In this document: one piece after another, positions 16,681-26,315 of the stretch
Layout of the letters: every line of letters starts with the position of its first letter
How positions within the stretch are numbered: position 1 is the first letter of the stretch
Assembly: GCF_900241005.1 (NCBI RefSeq)
Contig: NZ_OEST01000002.1
Location: 1-64,000 of the forward strand
Reading direction: 5' to 3'
Origin: Bacteroides cutis
Lineage (GTDB): Bacteria; Bacteroidota; Bacteroidia; Bacteroidales; Bacteroidaceae
Length of the DNA: 64,000 nt
The notes under the pieces: generated by a model
What the model was told of the DNA's origin: nothing
Seen by the model: the letters and a program-made list of their open reading frames with translations, nothing else
The model's database searches: none
Translations under genes and position numbers: made by a program

Positions 16681-17442
16681 ATGGAAAAGAAGATTGTATT
16701 CATCACGGGTGCTTCCTCGGGAATAGGAGAGGGGTGTGCACGTAAGTTTGCCATGAATGGTTATCGGTTGATCCTGAACGCACGGAACGTTGAGAAACTG
16801 AATGCCGTAAAGAAAGATTTGGAAGAAAAATATCATGCAGATGTTTATCTGCTTCCTTTTGATGTGCGCGACCGTCAAGCTGCCAAGACTGCCTTGAATA
16901 CCCTGCCTGCCGGATGGAAGGAGATTGATATACTGATAAACAATGCCGGTCTTGTTATCGGGGTAGATAAAGAGTACGAAGGCAATCTTGATGAATGGGA
17001 TATCGTGATTGATACCGATGTAAAAGCCCTGCTTGCCATGACACGCTTGGTGGTTCCCGGTATGGTGGAACGTGGTCGTGGGCATGTTATCAATATGGGG
17101 TCTATCGCCGGAGATTATGCTTATCCGGGTGGAAGTGTGTACTGCGCTTGTAAGGCTGCCGTCAAGGCATTATCCGATGGACTTCGAATAGATTTGGTAG
17201 ATACGCCTGTACGTGTCACGAACATCAAACCTGGATTGGTGGAGACAAATTTTTCCGTCGTTCGTTTCCGTGGGGATAAGGAAACTGCCGACAATGTATA
17301 CAAGGGAATACGCCCTCTCGACGGGGATGATATAGCAGAAGTGGTATATTTTGCTGCCGCTGTGCCCGAACATATCCAGATTGCTGAAGTACTGGTGATG
17401 CCTACTAATCAAGCTACGGGTACGGTAGTCAGTAGAAAATAA
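16681..17442 (+). CDS. Short-chain dehydrogenase/reductase, YdfG-like
   Basis: A 253-residue classical SDR. The Rossmann motif TGASSGIGEG (residues 10-19), NNAG (about 87-90) and the catalytic Ser (NMGSIAG) with YCACK as the YxxxK pair are all present. The overall pattern, including DIDILINNAG-like and KPGLVETNFS regions, fits the YdfG group of NADP-dependent 3-hydroxy acid (serine/allo-threonine or malonic semialdehyde) dehydrogenases. The exact substrate is inferred from family only. The open frame extends 8 codons upstream, but the promoter at 16617-16647 makes 16681 the better start. It is divergent from gmd and has no operon partner. Confidence 0.9.
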   Translation: MEKKIVFITGASSGIGEGCARKFAMNGYRLILNARNVEKLNAVKKDLEEKYHADVYLLPFDVRDRQAAKTALNTLPAGWKEIDILINNAGLVIGVDKEYEGNLDEWDIVIDTDVKALLAMTRLVVPGMVERGRGHVINMGSIAGDYAYPGGSVYCACKAAVKALSDGLRIDLVDTPVRVTNIKPGLVETNFSVVRFRGDKETADNVYKGIRPLDGDDIAEVVYFAAAVPEHIQIAEVLVMPTNQATGTVVSRK

Positions 17443-17489
17443 TATAAGGATATGATAAAACAATACTAATATTTTTGGGGGGAACCGCC

Positions 17490-17497
17490 TATCTTTG
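17490..17497 (+). promoter_or_regulatory. -7 promoter element of the alpha-galactosidase gene
   Basis: TATCTTTG, 36 nt upstream of the ATG. An upstream TTTG is only 12 nt away (17474-17477), so the -33 element is not canonical. Confidence 0.5.
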
Positions 17498-17533
17498 CGG
17501 CAATCGTAATGAATAATCTAAAACAAGAAAAAC

Positions 17534-19735
17534 ATGAACCTCAAGAAAAGAATGAATTTACTTCTGGGAGCGTTGTTGCTCGTGGGCAGTTTGCCTGCTC
17601 AGAATGTATGTGTATCTACTCCCAAGACCTCACTGGTATTATCGGCGCCTGTCGGAGGCGAACTGAAATACCTTTATTATGGGAATAGACTTTCTGAAAC
17701 TGATTTGCAGAACATCGAAGCCGTTGAAGCAACGAAAACGGCTTATCCGGTTTATGGCCTGAATTGTCCTACGGAAGTGGCGCTCGCCGTGAAGCATCCG
17801 GATGGTAACATGACTTTGCAACTGGAAGTAGTGAAAGTGACTACCGGAAATGAAAATAATGCCGTAAAAACCATCATTGAACTGAAAGACAAGGTTTATT
17901 CTTTCTTCGTCAATGTATGCTACAGAGCTTGGCAGGATGCCGATGTCATTGAAACTTGGACGGAGATTTCTCATCAGGAGAAGAAGCCGGTAGTACTCAG
18001 TCAGTTTGCATCCGCTTACCTACCGATACGCCGGGGAGACGTTTGGATGTCCCATCTTTATGGTTCATGGGCAAACGAAGGCAGGTTGATTCAGGAACCT
18101 TTGGAACCCGGCATGAAAGTGATTAAGAATAAAGACGGTGTGCGTAACTCTCATACTGCTCATGCCGAAGTGATGTTTTCACTGGACGGCAAGCCACAGG
18201 AAAACGAAGGTACCGTTATTGGTGCGGCTCTTTGCTATAGCGGTAACTATAAGCTCCGTATCGATACTCACGACGATGAATTCCATCATTTTTTTGCCGG
18301 TATCAATGAGGAAAATTCTGCTTATACATTGAAAAAGGACGAGTTGTTCCGTACGCCTGAACTTGCGTTGACTTACAGTGACGAAGGTTTGAGCGGAAGC
18401 AGCCGTAATTTTCACCGTTGGGCACGGTTACATAAACTGGCGCATGGTACTACACCCCGGAAAATCCTTCTGAACAGCTGGGAGGGTGTTTATTTCGACA
18501 TCAATCAGCAGGGGATGGGGCAGATGATGAACGATATCGCTTCCATGGGTGGTGAGCTTTTCGTGATGGATGATGGTTGGTTTGGCGATAAGTATCCGCG
18601 TAAGAATGATTCTTCTTCTTTGGGCGATTGGGTAGTGGATAAGAACAAACTTCCTGAGGGTATTGAAGGGTTATTGAGTGACGCGAAGAAACATGGTATC
18701 AAGTTTGGTATTTGGATTGAACCCGAAATGGCGAACACTGCCAGTGAATTGTACGAACAACATCCCGACTGGGTACTTAAAGCGCCGGAACGTGACCTTG
18801 TACTAGGACGTGGGGGTACACAAGTCGTGCTCGACCTTGCCAATCCTGCTGTACAGGATTTTATTTTCGGTGTGGTAGACGGTCTGATGACTTCCTATCC
18901 GGAAATAGACTATATTAAGTGGGACGCCAATATGTCCATCTTGAATCATGGTTCCCAATATCTGACGAAAGATAATCAAAGCCATCTGTATATCGAGTTT
19001 CATCGTGGTTTTGAGAAAGTATGCCAACGTATTCGTGCCAAATATCCCGACATAACCATTCAGGCATGTGCCAGCGGTGGTGGTCGTGCTAATTACGGTA
19101 TTTTGCCGTATTTCGATGAGTTTTGGGTAAGTGACAATACCGATGCCTTACAACGTGTGTATATGCAGTGGGGGACATCTTATTTCTTTCCTGCCATTGC
19201 GATGGGGTCGCATATCAGTGCCGCTCCCAATCACCAGACTTTCCGTACCATTCCGTTAAAATACCGCATCGATGTGGCAATGAGCGGTCGTCTCGGTATG
19301 GAAATTCAACCCAAGAACATGACCGGCGAGGAAAAGGATCTTTGTAAGAAAGCTATTGCTGAATATAAAACAATTCGTCCGGTAGTGCAACTGGGTGATA
19401 TTTATAGGTTGATGTCTCCATATGACCGGCAAGGTGTGGCATCTTTGATGTACGTCAGCTCCGAAAAGGACAAGGCGGTGTTTTATTGGTGGAAAACCGA
19501 GCATTTCGTCAACCAACATTTACCTCGTGTCAAGATGGCGGGGCTTAGTCCTGAAAAGCAGTACCGGATACATGAATTGAATCGCATTGATAATGTTCCC
19601 CTGAGCTATGAGGGAAAAACATTCAGTGGTGCCTACCTTATGGCGAACGGACTGGAGATACCTTATAGCCATAGGGTGGACTATCATAAACAGAATGATT
19701 ATTCAAGCAGGGTGTTGTATTTGGAGGTGGAGTAA
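17534..19735 (+). CDS. Exported alpha-galactosidase, GH36
   Basis: This 733-residue glycoside hydrolase releases terminal alpha-1,6-galactose from raffinose-type oligosaccharides or galactomannan. A signal peptide (ending LPAQ, about residue 23) places it in the periplasm or beyond. An N-terminal beta-supersandwich precedes the barrel, which starts near residue 315 with NSWEGVYFD. MDDGWFG follows; the nucleophile is the Asp of YIKWDAN (about residue 462) and the acid/base is the first Asp of WVSDNTD (about 533). CASGGGR is another family hallmark. It stands alone rather than in a SusCD polysaccharide locus. A -7 element is present at 17490-17497. Confidence 0.95.
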   Translation: MNLKKRMNLLLGALLLVGSLPAQNVCVSTPKTSLVLSAPVGGELKYLYYGNRLSETDLQNIEAVEATKTAYPVYGLNCPTEVALAVKHPDGNMTLQLEVVKVTTGNENNAVKTIIELKDKVYSFFVNVCYRAWQDADVIETWTEISHQEKKPVVLSQFASAYLPIRRGDVWMSHLYGSWANEGRLIQEPLEPGMKVIKNKDGVRNSHTAHAEVMFSLDGKPQENEGTVIGAALCYSGNYKLRIDTHDDEFHHFFAGINEENSAYTLKKDELFRTPELALTYSDEGLSGSSRNFHRWARLHKLAHGTTPRKILLNSWEGVYFDINQQGMGQMMNDIASMGGELFVMDDGWFGDKYPRKNDSSSLGDWVVDKNKLPEGIEGLLSDAKKHGIKFGIWIEPEMANTASELYEQHPDWVLKAPERDLVLGRGGTQVVLDLANPAVQDFIFGVVDGLMTSYPEIDYIKWDANMSILNHGSQYLTKDNQSHLYIEFHRGFEKVCQRIRAKYPDITIQACASGGGRANYGILPYFDEFWVSDNTDALQRVYMQWGTSYFFPAIAMGSHISAAPNHQTFRTIPLKYRIDVAMSGRLGMEIQPKNMTGEEKDLCKKAIAEYKTIRPVVQLGDIYRLMSPYDRQGVASLMYVSSEKDKAVFYWWKTEHFVNQHLPRVKMAGLSPEKQYRIHELNRIDNVPLSYEGKTFSGAYLMANGLEIPYSHRVDYHKQNDYSSRVLYLEVE

Positions 19736-19836
19736 ATTTTACTTCCGTTTAATAAGAGTGAAAAACTATGGAAAGCATGAAATAAAATCGTAACAGCTTT
19801 TGAAAAAGTAGGATAGATGTTGAAATGGATATAAAC

Positions 19837-19877
19837 ATACCACTTTGCCACGAAGGGACTTTGTGGCAAAGTGGTAT
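19837..19877. terminator. Perfect 15-bp inverted repeat between convergent genes
   Basis: ATACCACTTTGCCAC (19837-19851) and its exact complement (19863-19877) with an 11-nt loop. It ends 4 nt before the phosphoesterase stop codon and about 100 nt after the alpha-galactosidase. It probably serves as a terminator, perhaps for both genes, though no strong T run follows on either side. Confidence 0.6.
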
Positions 19878-19880
19878 TAA

Positions 19881-20867
19881 TTATTCTATATCAATAACCT
19901 TATTTTCTATCACTGAAACTAAAGGGAAAACACCTATAGAATCTTTCATGTTCAAATCTTTTGGGGTAGGAGGTATGAAATGGGCCTCACTTCCTTTTAT
20001 TTTTGCTCTTTTATTGTTTAGGGTAACGATAGCATATAATGGTTGGTCATAAGTAATAGAATGTTTCAAAAGCGGGTATTTCCGATTGACTTCTTCTGAA
20101 TAACGTTTTTCTGTTTGTGAAAAGCGATTTATCCATACATACGATGCACTGTTTATTTGCATGTATGTTATTCCGTTTATCTCTTTAGTATAATTACTAT
20201 GATTATGCCCGCTGAATGCCAGAACCACTTTTTTAAAACCCGCATGTTGATTCTCATTTTCCAGGACAGTCCGTACTTCTGCTCCATTTTTCAGAAAAGT
20301 ATCAATACTCTGATGAGAGAACAATACACATTTTTTATCTGTTCTTCGTAAATCCGTTTCCAACCATTTTAGTTGTTGGGCATCTATATAATCATGCATG
20401 TTTTCGTTCGCTTTATAATTATTACCTTTTGCATAGTGCGTATATTTTTGGCCATCGAATAAATTATTTCCATCTAATACGATAAAATGAAATTCTCCTT
20501 CATCAAAGGAATAGTAACGTTCTGGCATTCCGATTCCTGATATATATTCGGTAACCGTATATTTGTCTACATCATGGTTCCCCATTACGTGGTATTTATT
20601 ACCTTTAAAGGAGTTCCAAATAGTTAAAAAAGTCATACTGGTACTATCTAGGCGGCAGAAATCGCCTAAGTTGATTATAAAATCAACTTTCTCTTTTTGA
20701 GCTACCTTAACAAAAGTTTCTAAACGTTTTTGCCCATCGGGAACATCAGGACCATGCAAATCAGAAATAATAGCGAATTTGATAGTATTTTCCGGAGATT
20801 TACAAGCAGTAGATAATATTCCAGATAGTAATAATACTAGTACTAATAAATAGTTTTTTTTCATCAT
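19881..20867 (-). CDS. Calcineurin-like metallophosphoesterase lipoprotein
   Basis: A 328-residue predicted lipoprotein: signal helix, then a lipobox ending in STAC near residue 20. The two-metal phosphoesterase motifs are in order: ISDLHGPD (D-x-H), NLGDFCRLD (GD), VMGNHDVD (GNHD), and late LFSHQSID and FSGHNHSNY (two metal histidines). It would hydrolyse a phosphomonoester or diester outside the cytoplasm; the substrate is unknown. The frame stays open 41 codons further upstream, but those residues have no signal peptide; a methionine pair at 20867/20864 directly precedes the signal helix and is taken as the start. A possible TAATTTTG -7 element lies at 20903-20910. Confidence 0.88.
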   Translation of the reverse strand: MMKKNYLLVLVLLLSGILSTACKSPENTIKFAIISDLHGPDVPDGQKRLETFVKVAQKEKVDFIINLGDFCRLDSTSMTFLTIWNSFKGNKYHVMGNHDVDKYTVTEYISGIGMPERYYSFDEGEFHFIVLDGNNLFDGQKYTHYAKGNNYKANENMHDYIDAQQLKWLETDLRRTDKKCVLFSHQSIDTFLKNGAEVRTVLENENQHAGFKKVVLAFSGHNHSNYTKEINGITYMQINSASYVWINRFSQTEKRYSEEVNRKYPLLKHSITYDQPLYAIVTLNNKRAKIKGSEAHFIPPTPKDLNMKDSIGVFPLVSVIENKVIDIE

Positions 20868-21074
20868 AACCAATATTTTAAATAATGAATAAATCGTGAT
20901 GTCAAAATTATGTGTTTTATTCACCATTGTAGTTTTATGTAGTATATAAAAGTTGTATTTTTGTACAAATCTGCATGTTCCGTATGTCATTTGTTCGCTT
21001 ATATGTTGATAAATGGGTAATTCTTGATTACTTGTGTTGTTTCAGTTGTACATTCATTTTTGTATATGGAATAT

Positions 21075-21380
21075 TTAAGCATACAACCTGTTTAGAAAGA
21101 AAAATAAGATACTCGTATGAACTGTTCTAATCTTCCGGTATGTAATCTGTGTAACTAAATACATTTCCATACAACTTTTGAAGTTGTCAATTGTTCGAGG
21201 TTTGAGTGGACACTTGGATTTAGGCAGGTTCTTCTTGAAGTCCCAATGTGCAGGATTGACAGAAATTTCTAAACTTATGTACTTCTTCTTCCCGTTCTTA
21301 CAGCTTCTCACCATAAGCGGTAATTTTTCATTCTTTAAAACTTTTGATTTGTAGCACGTTACATTAACAGTTGTTTTTAT
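21075..21380 (-). pseudogene. Remnant of a tyrosine integrase, N-terminal arm-binding domain only
   Basis: From about 21380 to 21200 the minus strand encodes KTTVNVTCYKSKVL, then NEKLPLMVRSCKNGKKKY and NPAHWDFKKNLPKSKCP. This is the pattern of the arm-type DNA-binding domain that starts Bacteroidales tyrosine integrases. The usual initiator Met before KTT is an ATA codon here. After KCP the similarity stops and the frame ends at 21075 without a core-binding or catalytic domain. It lies about 95 nt downstream of tRNA-Lys(TTT) in the same orientation, behind that tRNA's terminator. I read it as the scar of an integrative element that used the tRNA as attachment site. A longer frame running back through the tRNA is spurious. 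Confidence 0.7.
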
Positions 21381-21434
21381 TCTTTGTTTAACTATCGGTT
21401 TGACTGAACCATGTGAACTATTGTAATTTAAGCA

Positions 21435-21468
21435 TAAAAAAAGAGAGTTACTATAAGTGTAACTCTCT
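21435..21468 (-). terminator. Terminator of tRNA-Lys(TTT)
   Basis: On the minus strand AGAGAGTTAC and GTAACTCTCT form a perfect 10-bp stem with a 7-nt loop, followed by seven T. A textbook intrinsic terminator just after the tRNA. Confidence 0.9.
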
Positions 21469-21475
21469 GATCCTT

Positions 21476-21551
21476 TGGTGATCCGCTTGGGGCTCGAACC
21501 CAAGACCCCAACATTAAAAGTGTTGTGCTCTACCTGCTGAGCTAGCGAATC
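21476..21551 (-). tRNA. tRNA-Lys (TTT)
   Basis: A 76-nt tRNA including an encoded CCA. Acceptor GATTCGC pairs with GCGGATC. The D arm is GCTCAGCAGGTAGAGC, the anticodon loop ctTTTaa gives TTT, and the T arm is TTGGG-TTCGAGC-CCCAA. It differs from the CTT isoacceptor at 3354. Its 3' half is the likely attachment site of the lost element whose integrase remnant follows. Confidence 0.96.
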
Positions 21552-21626
21552 AAACCTTGTTGCTGTTAAGCGGGTGCAAATATAGATACTTTTTTGTAAG
21601 ATGCAAAGGATTTTCGCTTTTTTTCT

Positions 21627-21634
21627 TATCTTTG
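21627..21634 (+). promoter_or_regulatory. -7 promoter element of ettA
   Basis: TATCTTTG, 45 nt upstream of the chosen ATG at 21680 and downstream of the longer alternative start at 21557. Confidence 0.5.
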
Positions 21635-21679
21635 CCCTCAATAAAATTATTAATCATTAATATTAATCATTTAGAATAC

Positions 21680-23377
21680 ATGGCAACAGTAGACGATAAG
21701 AAAATTATTTTCTCTATGGTGGGCTTAAACAAAACCATTCAGCAGAACAATAAGCAGGTGTTGAAGAATATCTATCTTTCGTTTTTCTATGGAGCAAAGA
21801 TCGGTATCATAGGTTTAAATGGTTCCGGTAAATCAACTTTGCTGAAGATTATTGCCGGATTGGATAAATCCTATCAGGGAGAAGTGGTGTTCTCACCCGG
21901 TTATTCAGTGGGCTATTTGGCTCAGGAACCATATCTTGATCCGACTAAAACTGTGAAGGAAGTAGTGATGGAGGGTGTTCAGCCTATTGTGGATGCGTTG
22001 ACGGAATATGAAGAAATCAATCAGAAATTTGGTTTGCCTGAATACTATGAAGATCAGGACAAGATGGACAAACTGTTCACTCGTCAGGCAGAGTTGCAGG
22101 ATATCATTGATGCTACTGATGCCTGGAATCTTGACAGCAAGCTGGAACGTGCTATGGATGCCTTACGTTGTCCTCCCGAAGACCAGCCTGTGGAATATCT
22201 TTCCGGCGGTGAACGTCGTCGTGTAGCCCTTTGTCGGTTACTCCTTCAAAAACCTGATGTATTGTTGCTTGATGAGCCTACCAATCATCTTGATGCCGAG
22301 TCTATCGATTGGTTAGAACAACACCTGCAACAATATGAAGGTACAGTTATTGCTGTTACTCATGATCGTTACTTTCTTGATCATGTGGCGGGATGGATTC
22401 TTGAGTTGGACCGTGGTGAGGGTATTCCTTGGAAAGGTAATTACTCCAGCTGGCTTGAACAGAAAACCAAGCGTATGGAAATGGAAGAGAAAACTGCCAG
22501 CAAGCGTCGCAAAACTTTGGAACGTGAGTTAGAGTGGGTACGTATGGCTCCTAAGGCTCGTCAGGCAAAAGGAAAAGCGCGTCTGAATTCTTATGATAAA
22601 TTGTTGAATGAAGATGTTAAAGAGAAAGAGGAGAAACTGGAAATCTTTATTCCTAATGGACCTCGTTTGGGTAATAAGGTGATTGAAGCTAAGCATGTGG
22701 CTAAGGCATTTGGTGATAAGCTTCTTTTCGATGATCTTAATTTTATGTTACCACCTAACGGTATTGTCGGAATCATTGGCCCTAACGGTGCTGGTAAAAC
22801 TACTCTTTTCCGCCTTATTATGGGACTGGAAACTGCGGATAGCGGGGAGTTTGAAGTAGGTGAGACTGTAAAAGTGGCTTATGTGGACCAACAACATAAG
22901 GATATTGATCCTAATAAGAGTGTTTATCAGGTGATTTCCGGTGGTAATGACCTAATCCGTATGGGAGGACGTGATATTAATGCACGTGCTTATCTGTCGC
23001 GTTTTAACTTTTCCGGTGCCGATCAGGAGAAACTTTGTGGTGTACTTTCCGGTGGTGAGCGTAACCGTCTTCACTTGGCTCTTTGCTTGAAGGAAGAGGG
23101 AAATGTCCTTCTTCTCGATGAACCGACCAATGATATTGATGTGAATACTTTGCGCGCTTTGGAAGAAGGTCTTGAAGATTTTGCCGGATGTGCTGTCGTT
23201 ATCAGTCATGACCGTTGGTTCCTTGATCGTATTTGTACCCATATTCTTGCTTTCGAAGGTGACTCTAACGTCTTCTTTTTCGAAGGTTCTTATTCGGAAT
23301 ATGAGGAAAATAAATTGAAACGTTTGGGACGAGAAGAACCTACCCGAGTTCGTTATAGAAAGTTGATGAATGACTAG
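21680..23377 (+). CDS. ettA: ABC-F translation factor EttA
   Basis: This 565-residue soluble protein has two ABC ATPase cassettes and no membrane segments. Cassette 1 has GLNGSGKST and LSGGERRRVAL; cassette 2 has GPNGAGKTT and LSGGERNRLHL; both have LLLDEPTN Walker B motifs. Between them lies the charged linker that contacts tRNA, and cassette 1 contains the arm insertion of EttA (about residues 95-140). EttA binds the ribosomal E site and gates entry into elongation according to ATP/ADP ratio. The frame opens upstream at 21557, inside the tRNA region, but the TATCTTTG element at 21627-21634 supports the ATG at 21680. A strong terminator follows. Confidence 0.96.
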   Translation: MATVDDKKIIFSMVGLNKTIQQNNKQVLKNIYLSFFYGAKIGIIGLNGSGKSTLLKIIAGLDKSYQGEVVFSPGYSVGYLAQEPYLDPTKTVKEVVMEGVQPIVDALTEYEEINQKFGLPEYYEDQDKMDKLFTRQAELQDIIDATDAWNLDSKLERAMDALRCPPEDQPVEYLSGGERRRVALCRLLLQKPDVLLLDEPTNHLDAESIDWLEQHLQQYEGTVIAVTHDRYFLDHVAGWILELDRGEGIPWKGNYSSWLEQKTKRMEMEEKTASKRRKTLERELEWVRMAPKARQAKGKARLNSYDKLLNEDVKEKEEKLEIFIPNGPRLGNKVIEAKHVAKAFGDKLLFDDLNFMLPPNGIVGIIGPNGAGKTTLFRLIMGLETADSGEFEVGETVKVAYVDQQHKDIDPNKSVYQVISGGNDLIRMGGRDINARAYLSRFNFSGADQEKLCGVLSGGERNRLHLALCLKEEGNVLLLDEPTNDIDVNTLRALEEGLEDFAGCAVVISHDRWFLDRICTHILAFEGDSNVFFFEGSYSEYEENKLKRLGREEPTRVRYRKLMND

Positions 23378-23426
23378 TGGTTAGTTCTTGTTTGAAAGAG
23401 AAATAGTCGCTTTTGTGACAAAAAGA

Positions 23427-23458
23427 AAGCCCCGCAAAAAAAAAGCGGGGCTTCTTTG
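23427..23458 (+). terminator. Terminator of ettA
   Basis: AAGCCCCGC and GCGGGGCTT enclose a loop of nine A; a T-rich stretch follows. It is GC-rich and symmetric, so it could act on both strands. Confidence 0.88.
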
Positions 23459-23536
23459 TTTAAAAAAGTCTCAATAATGCTTTAGTAACTTGAAAAAATG
23501 TAGCACTTTTGTAATAATTATCTGATTTTAATATAC

Positions 23537-23544
23537 TATATTTG
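23537..23544 (+). promoter_or_regulatory. -7 element of the nuclease-linked TonB receptor operon
   Basis: TATATTTG, 58 nt upstream of the ATG at 23603. A TTTG lies 25 nt upstream (23508-23511), longer than the usual spacing. Confidence 0.5.
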
Positions 23545-23602
23545 CGACTTAAGAACGTTTTTAATTATTAATTAACACTATCTATTAACTAAAAGCAGAA
23601 TT

Positions 23603-26302
23603 ATGAGAAAACATCTAATTCAATTTCTGTTGGTTGCAGTGCTGTCGGTATTCAGTGCCGCTGCATGGGCTCAGACTACAGTGAAAGGTCAGCTTGTTGA
23701 TGCTGAAACGGGCGAGCCGTTAGTGGGCGCTGCCGTAATGGTAGAGGGAACTACACAAGGATCGGTGACTGACATTGATGGTTATTTCAAGCAAAGCGTT
23801 GCTTCGAATGCCACATTACTTTTCAAGTATATTGGTTACAAGGACTTGAAGAAGAAGATTACACAGAAGGGAGCTTCTGTAGATTTAGGAATTATACAGA
23901 TGCAACCGGATGCGGTGATGTTGAAAGACGTAACTATCACTTCGTCCATAGCTGTTGCACGTAAAACTCCAGTTGCGGTCTCTACTGTTGATCCTGTATT
24001 TATTGAAGAAAGGTTGGGTTCGCAAGAATTTCCTGAAATATTAAAGTCGACTCCGGGTGTTTATGTGACTAAAGATGGCGGAGGTTTTGGTGACTCTAAA
24101 ATAAATATCCGTGGTTTCAAGAGTGAGAATGTGGCAATGATGGTTAATGGCGTGCCAATGAACGGTATGGAAAATCAGAAAGTTTATTTTAGTAACTGGT
24201 CTGGTTTGTCTGATGTTGCTTCCAGCATACAAGTACAACGTGGATTGGGTGCCAGTAAAATAGCTTCACCTTCTGTAGGAGGTTCGCAGAATGTTATAAC
24301 AAAGACTACAGATGCTAAAAAAGGTGGTTTTGTTTCTTATGCTATGGGTAATGATGGTTATAACAAAATATTGTTTAGCGTTTCTTCTGGTTTGTCAAAA
24401 GATGGATGGGCTTTCACTTTATTGGGTGGTAAAGATTGGCGTGACGGATATATTCAGGGTACTGAATCGGAAGGTTATACTTGGTTTGCTAGTATTGCCA
24501 AGCGTATCAATGATAATCATCAGTTGTCTTTAACAGCTTTTGGCGCTCCACAGTGGCACAATCAACGTAATAACCAAAATGGCCTTACTATTAAGGAATG
24601 GCAACGTGTAAAACAATATATGGGTGATGATAGTCCTTATAAATATAATCCTACATTTGGTTATCGTAATGGAAAGGCTTATAATTCTTCTCGTAATTCT
24701 TATCATAAACCTCAAATTTCGTTGAATCATTTATGGCAGATCGATCATAGATCAAGTTTGAGTACAGCTCTTTATGTATCTATTGGACGAGGTAATGGCT
24801 ATAGCGGTACTGGTGATAGCGAATATAGAAATAAATGGTATGGGGCAAGTAATGGATTGGTGAATAATGATTTTCGTCGTCCTGATGGTACATTCGATTA
24901 TGATGCCGTAGAAGCATTGAACGCAGAAAGTACTACCGGTTCTAAGATGATTATGAGCAAGATGATGAATGATCACATGTGGTATGGTTTGCTTTCTACT
25001 TATACAACCAAATTTGGTGAATATTTCGATTTTTATGGTGGTATTGATGTACGTTATTATAAAGGACTGCATCAAAATGTGATAACCGACCTTTTCGGTG
25101 GCTCATATTTTGTGGACTCATATAATCGTAAAAATGTATTGGCTGCTAATAATCCGGTAGGTGGTACACCCGAATACATTAATGAGAAGTTGGGTGTAGG
25201 TGATGTCGTATATCGTGATTATGATGGTTTTGTGATGTACGAAGGTGTTTTTGGACAGTTGGAATATAACCAAGATAAATTAAGCGCATTTGTTTCTGGT
25301 GGTATTTCTAATACGGGTTATTGGCGTTATGATCGTATGTATTATAGTAAAGATAAAGCGAAATCTTCCGCAAAGAATTATTTGGCAGGAAATGTTAAGG
25401 GTGGTATAAATTATAATCTTGATGACAATAATAATGTATTCTTCAATGCCGGTTATATTAGTCGTGCTCCGATGTTCCAGAATACTTTTATTAATTCGCA
25501 ATCTTCACATGAACGTAATCCGGATGCCAAGAATGAAAAAATCATGTCGTTTGAAGTAGGTTATGGTTTCCGTAGTAGTATTTTCAGCGCGAATTTGAAT
25601 GCCTATTATACAAAATGGATTGATAAAGCACTGTATGACTCCGGAACTTCTACTGATACTAAAGAGCGTTGGACTATGAATATGTTAGGTGCTAATGCAA
25701 ATCATATGGGTATTGAACTTGATTTTTCTGCTAAACCATTGCGTTGGCTGGAAGTGACAGGTATGTTCTCTTGGGGTGATTGGCGTTGGAATGGTGATGC
25801 TTCGGGCTATTTGTTCAATGCGCAAGGACAGATAATGAAAGATACCCGTGGAGGAGTGGTTACTGATATGTCTACTGCTGAACAGTATAAATATAAAATT
25901 AAGATGGACAACGTATCTGTAGGTGGTTCTGCACAAACAACAGCTGCTTTAGGATTGAATATACGTCCTATGAAAAATCTGCGTGTAAGTGCAGACTGGA
26001 ATTTCTATGCACGTAACTTTGCCGATTATGAAATTGATGCAGGGGAAGCTAAACAAGAAGAGCCCTATTTGATTAGTGCTCCATGGCAGATACCGTCTTA
26101 TAATACTTTTGACCTAGGAGCTAGCTATACATTCGATTTTGGTAAGATACGTGCTACTTTGAGTGGTAATGTTAATAATGTTCTTGATCAAGAATATATT
26201 GCTGATGCTTACGATGGCAAGAACCACGATTGGGAGACGGCGACACGTGTACTTTATGGCTTTGGACGTACTTATTCTGTAAGACTGAAGTTTAATTTCT
26301 AA
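23603..26302 (+). CDS. TonB-dependent receptor of the putative nucleic-acid foraging locus
   Basis: An 899-residue outer-membrane receptor. The signal peptide ends at AWAQ (residue 24), followed by a CarboxypepD_reg-like domain (VKGQLVDAETGEPLVGAAVM), a plug (about 115-235, with NIRGFKSENVAMMVNGVPMN) and a barrel ending in YSVRLKFNF. It lacks the long SusC-type TonB box pattern and has no SusD. Thirteen nt downstream begins a large lipoprotein, and then a nuclease lipoprotein, so the three form one operon. From that context I infer that it imports a product of extracellular DNA or RNA, such as oligonucleotides or nucleosides with phosphate. That ligand is inference only. Confidence 0.92.
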   Translation: MRKHLIQFLLVAVLSVFSAAAWAQTTVKGQLVDAETGEPLVGAAVMVEGTTQGSVTDIDGYFKQSVASNATLLFKYIGYKDLKKKITQKGASVDLGIIQMQPDAVMLKDVTITSSIAVARKTPVAVSTVDPVFIEERLGSQEFPEILKSTPGVYVTKDGGGFGDSKINIRGFKSENVAMMVNGVPMNGMENQKVYFSNWSGLSDVASSIQVQRGLGASKIASPSVGGSQNVITKTTDAKKGGFVSYAMGNDGYNKILFSVSSGLSKDGWAFTLLGGKDWRDGYIQGTESEGYTWFASIAKRINDNHQLSLTAFGAPQWHNQRNNQNGLTIKEWQRVKQYMGDDSPYKYNPTFGYRNGKAYNSSRNSYHKPQISLNHLWQIDHRSSLSTALYVSIGRGNGYSGTGDSEYRNKWYGASNGLVNNDFRRPDGTFDYDAVEALNAESTTGSKMIMSKMMNDHMWYGLLSTYTTKFGEYFDFYGGIDVRYYKGLHQNVITDLFGGSYFVDSYNRKNVLAANNPVGGTPEYINEKLGVGDVVYRDYDGFVMYEGVFGQLEYNQDKLSAFVSGGISNTGYWRYDRMYYSKDKAKSSAKNYLAGNVKGGINYNLDDNNNVFFNAGYISRAPMFQNTFINSQSSHERNPDAKNEKIMSFEVGYGFRSSIFSANLNAYYTKWIDKALYDSGTSTDTKERWTMNMLGANANHMGIELDFSAKPLRWLEVTGMFSWGDWRWNGDASGYLFNAQGQIMKDTRGGVVTDMSTAEQYKYKIKMDNVSVGGSAQTTAALGLNIRPMKNLRVSADWNFYARNFADYEIDAGEAKQEEPYLISAPWQIPSYNTFDLGASYTFDFGKIRATLSGNVNNVLDQEYIADAYDGKNHDWETATRVLYGFGRTYSVRLKFNF

Positions 26303-26315
26303 ACCAAGACAGATT

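Noticed and set aside
21381-21641. Extension of the integrase remnant through tRNA-Lys as a 188-residue protein
   Set aside because: The frame crosses an intact tRNA and its terminator, so it is chance reading through non-coding sequence.
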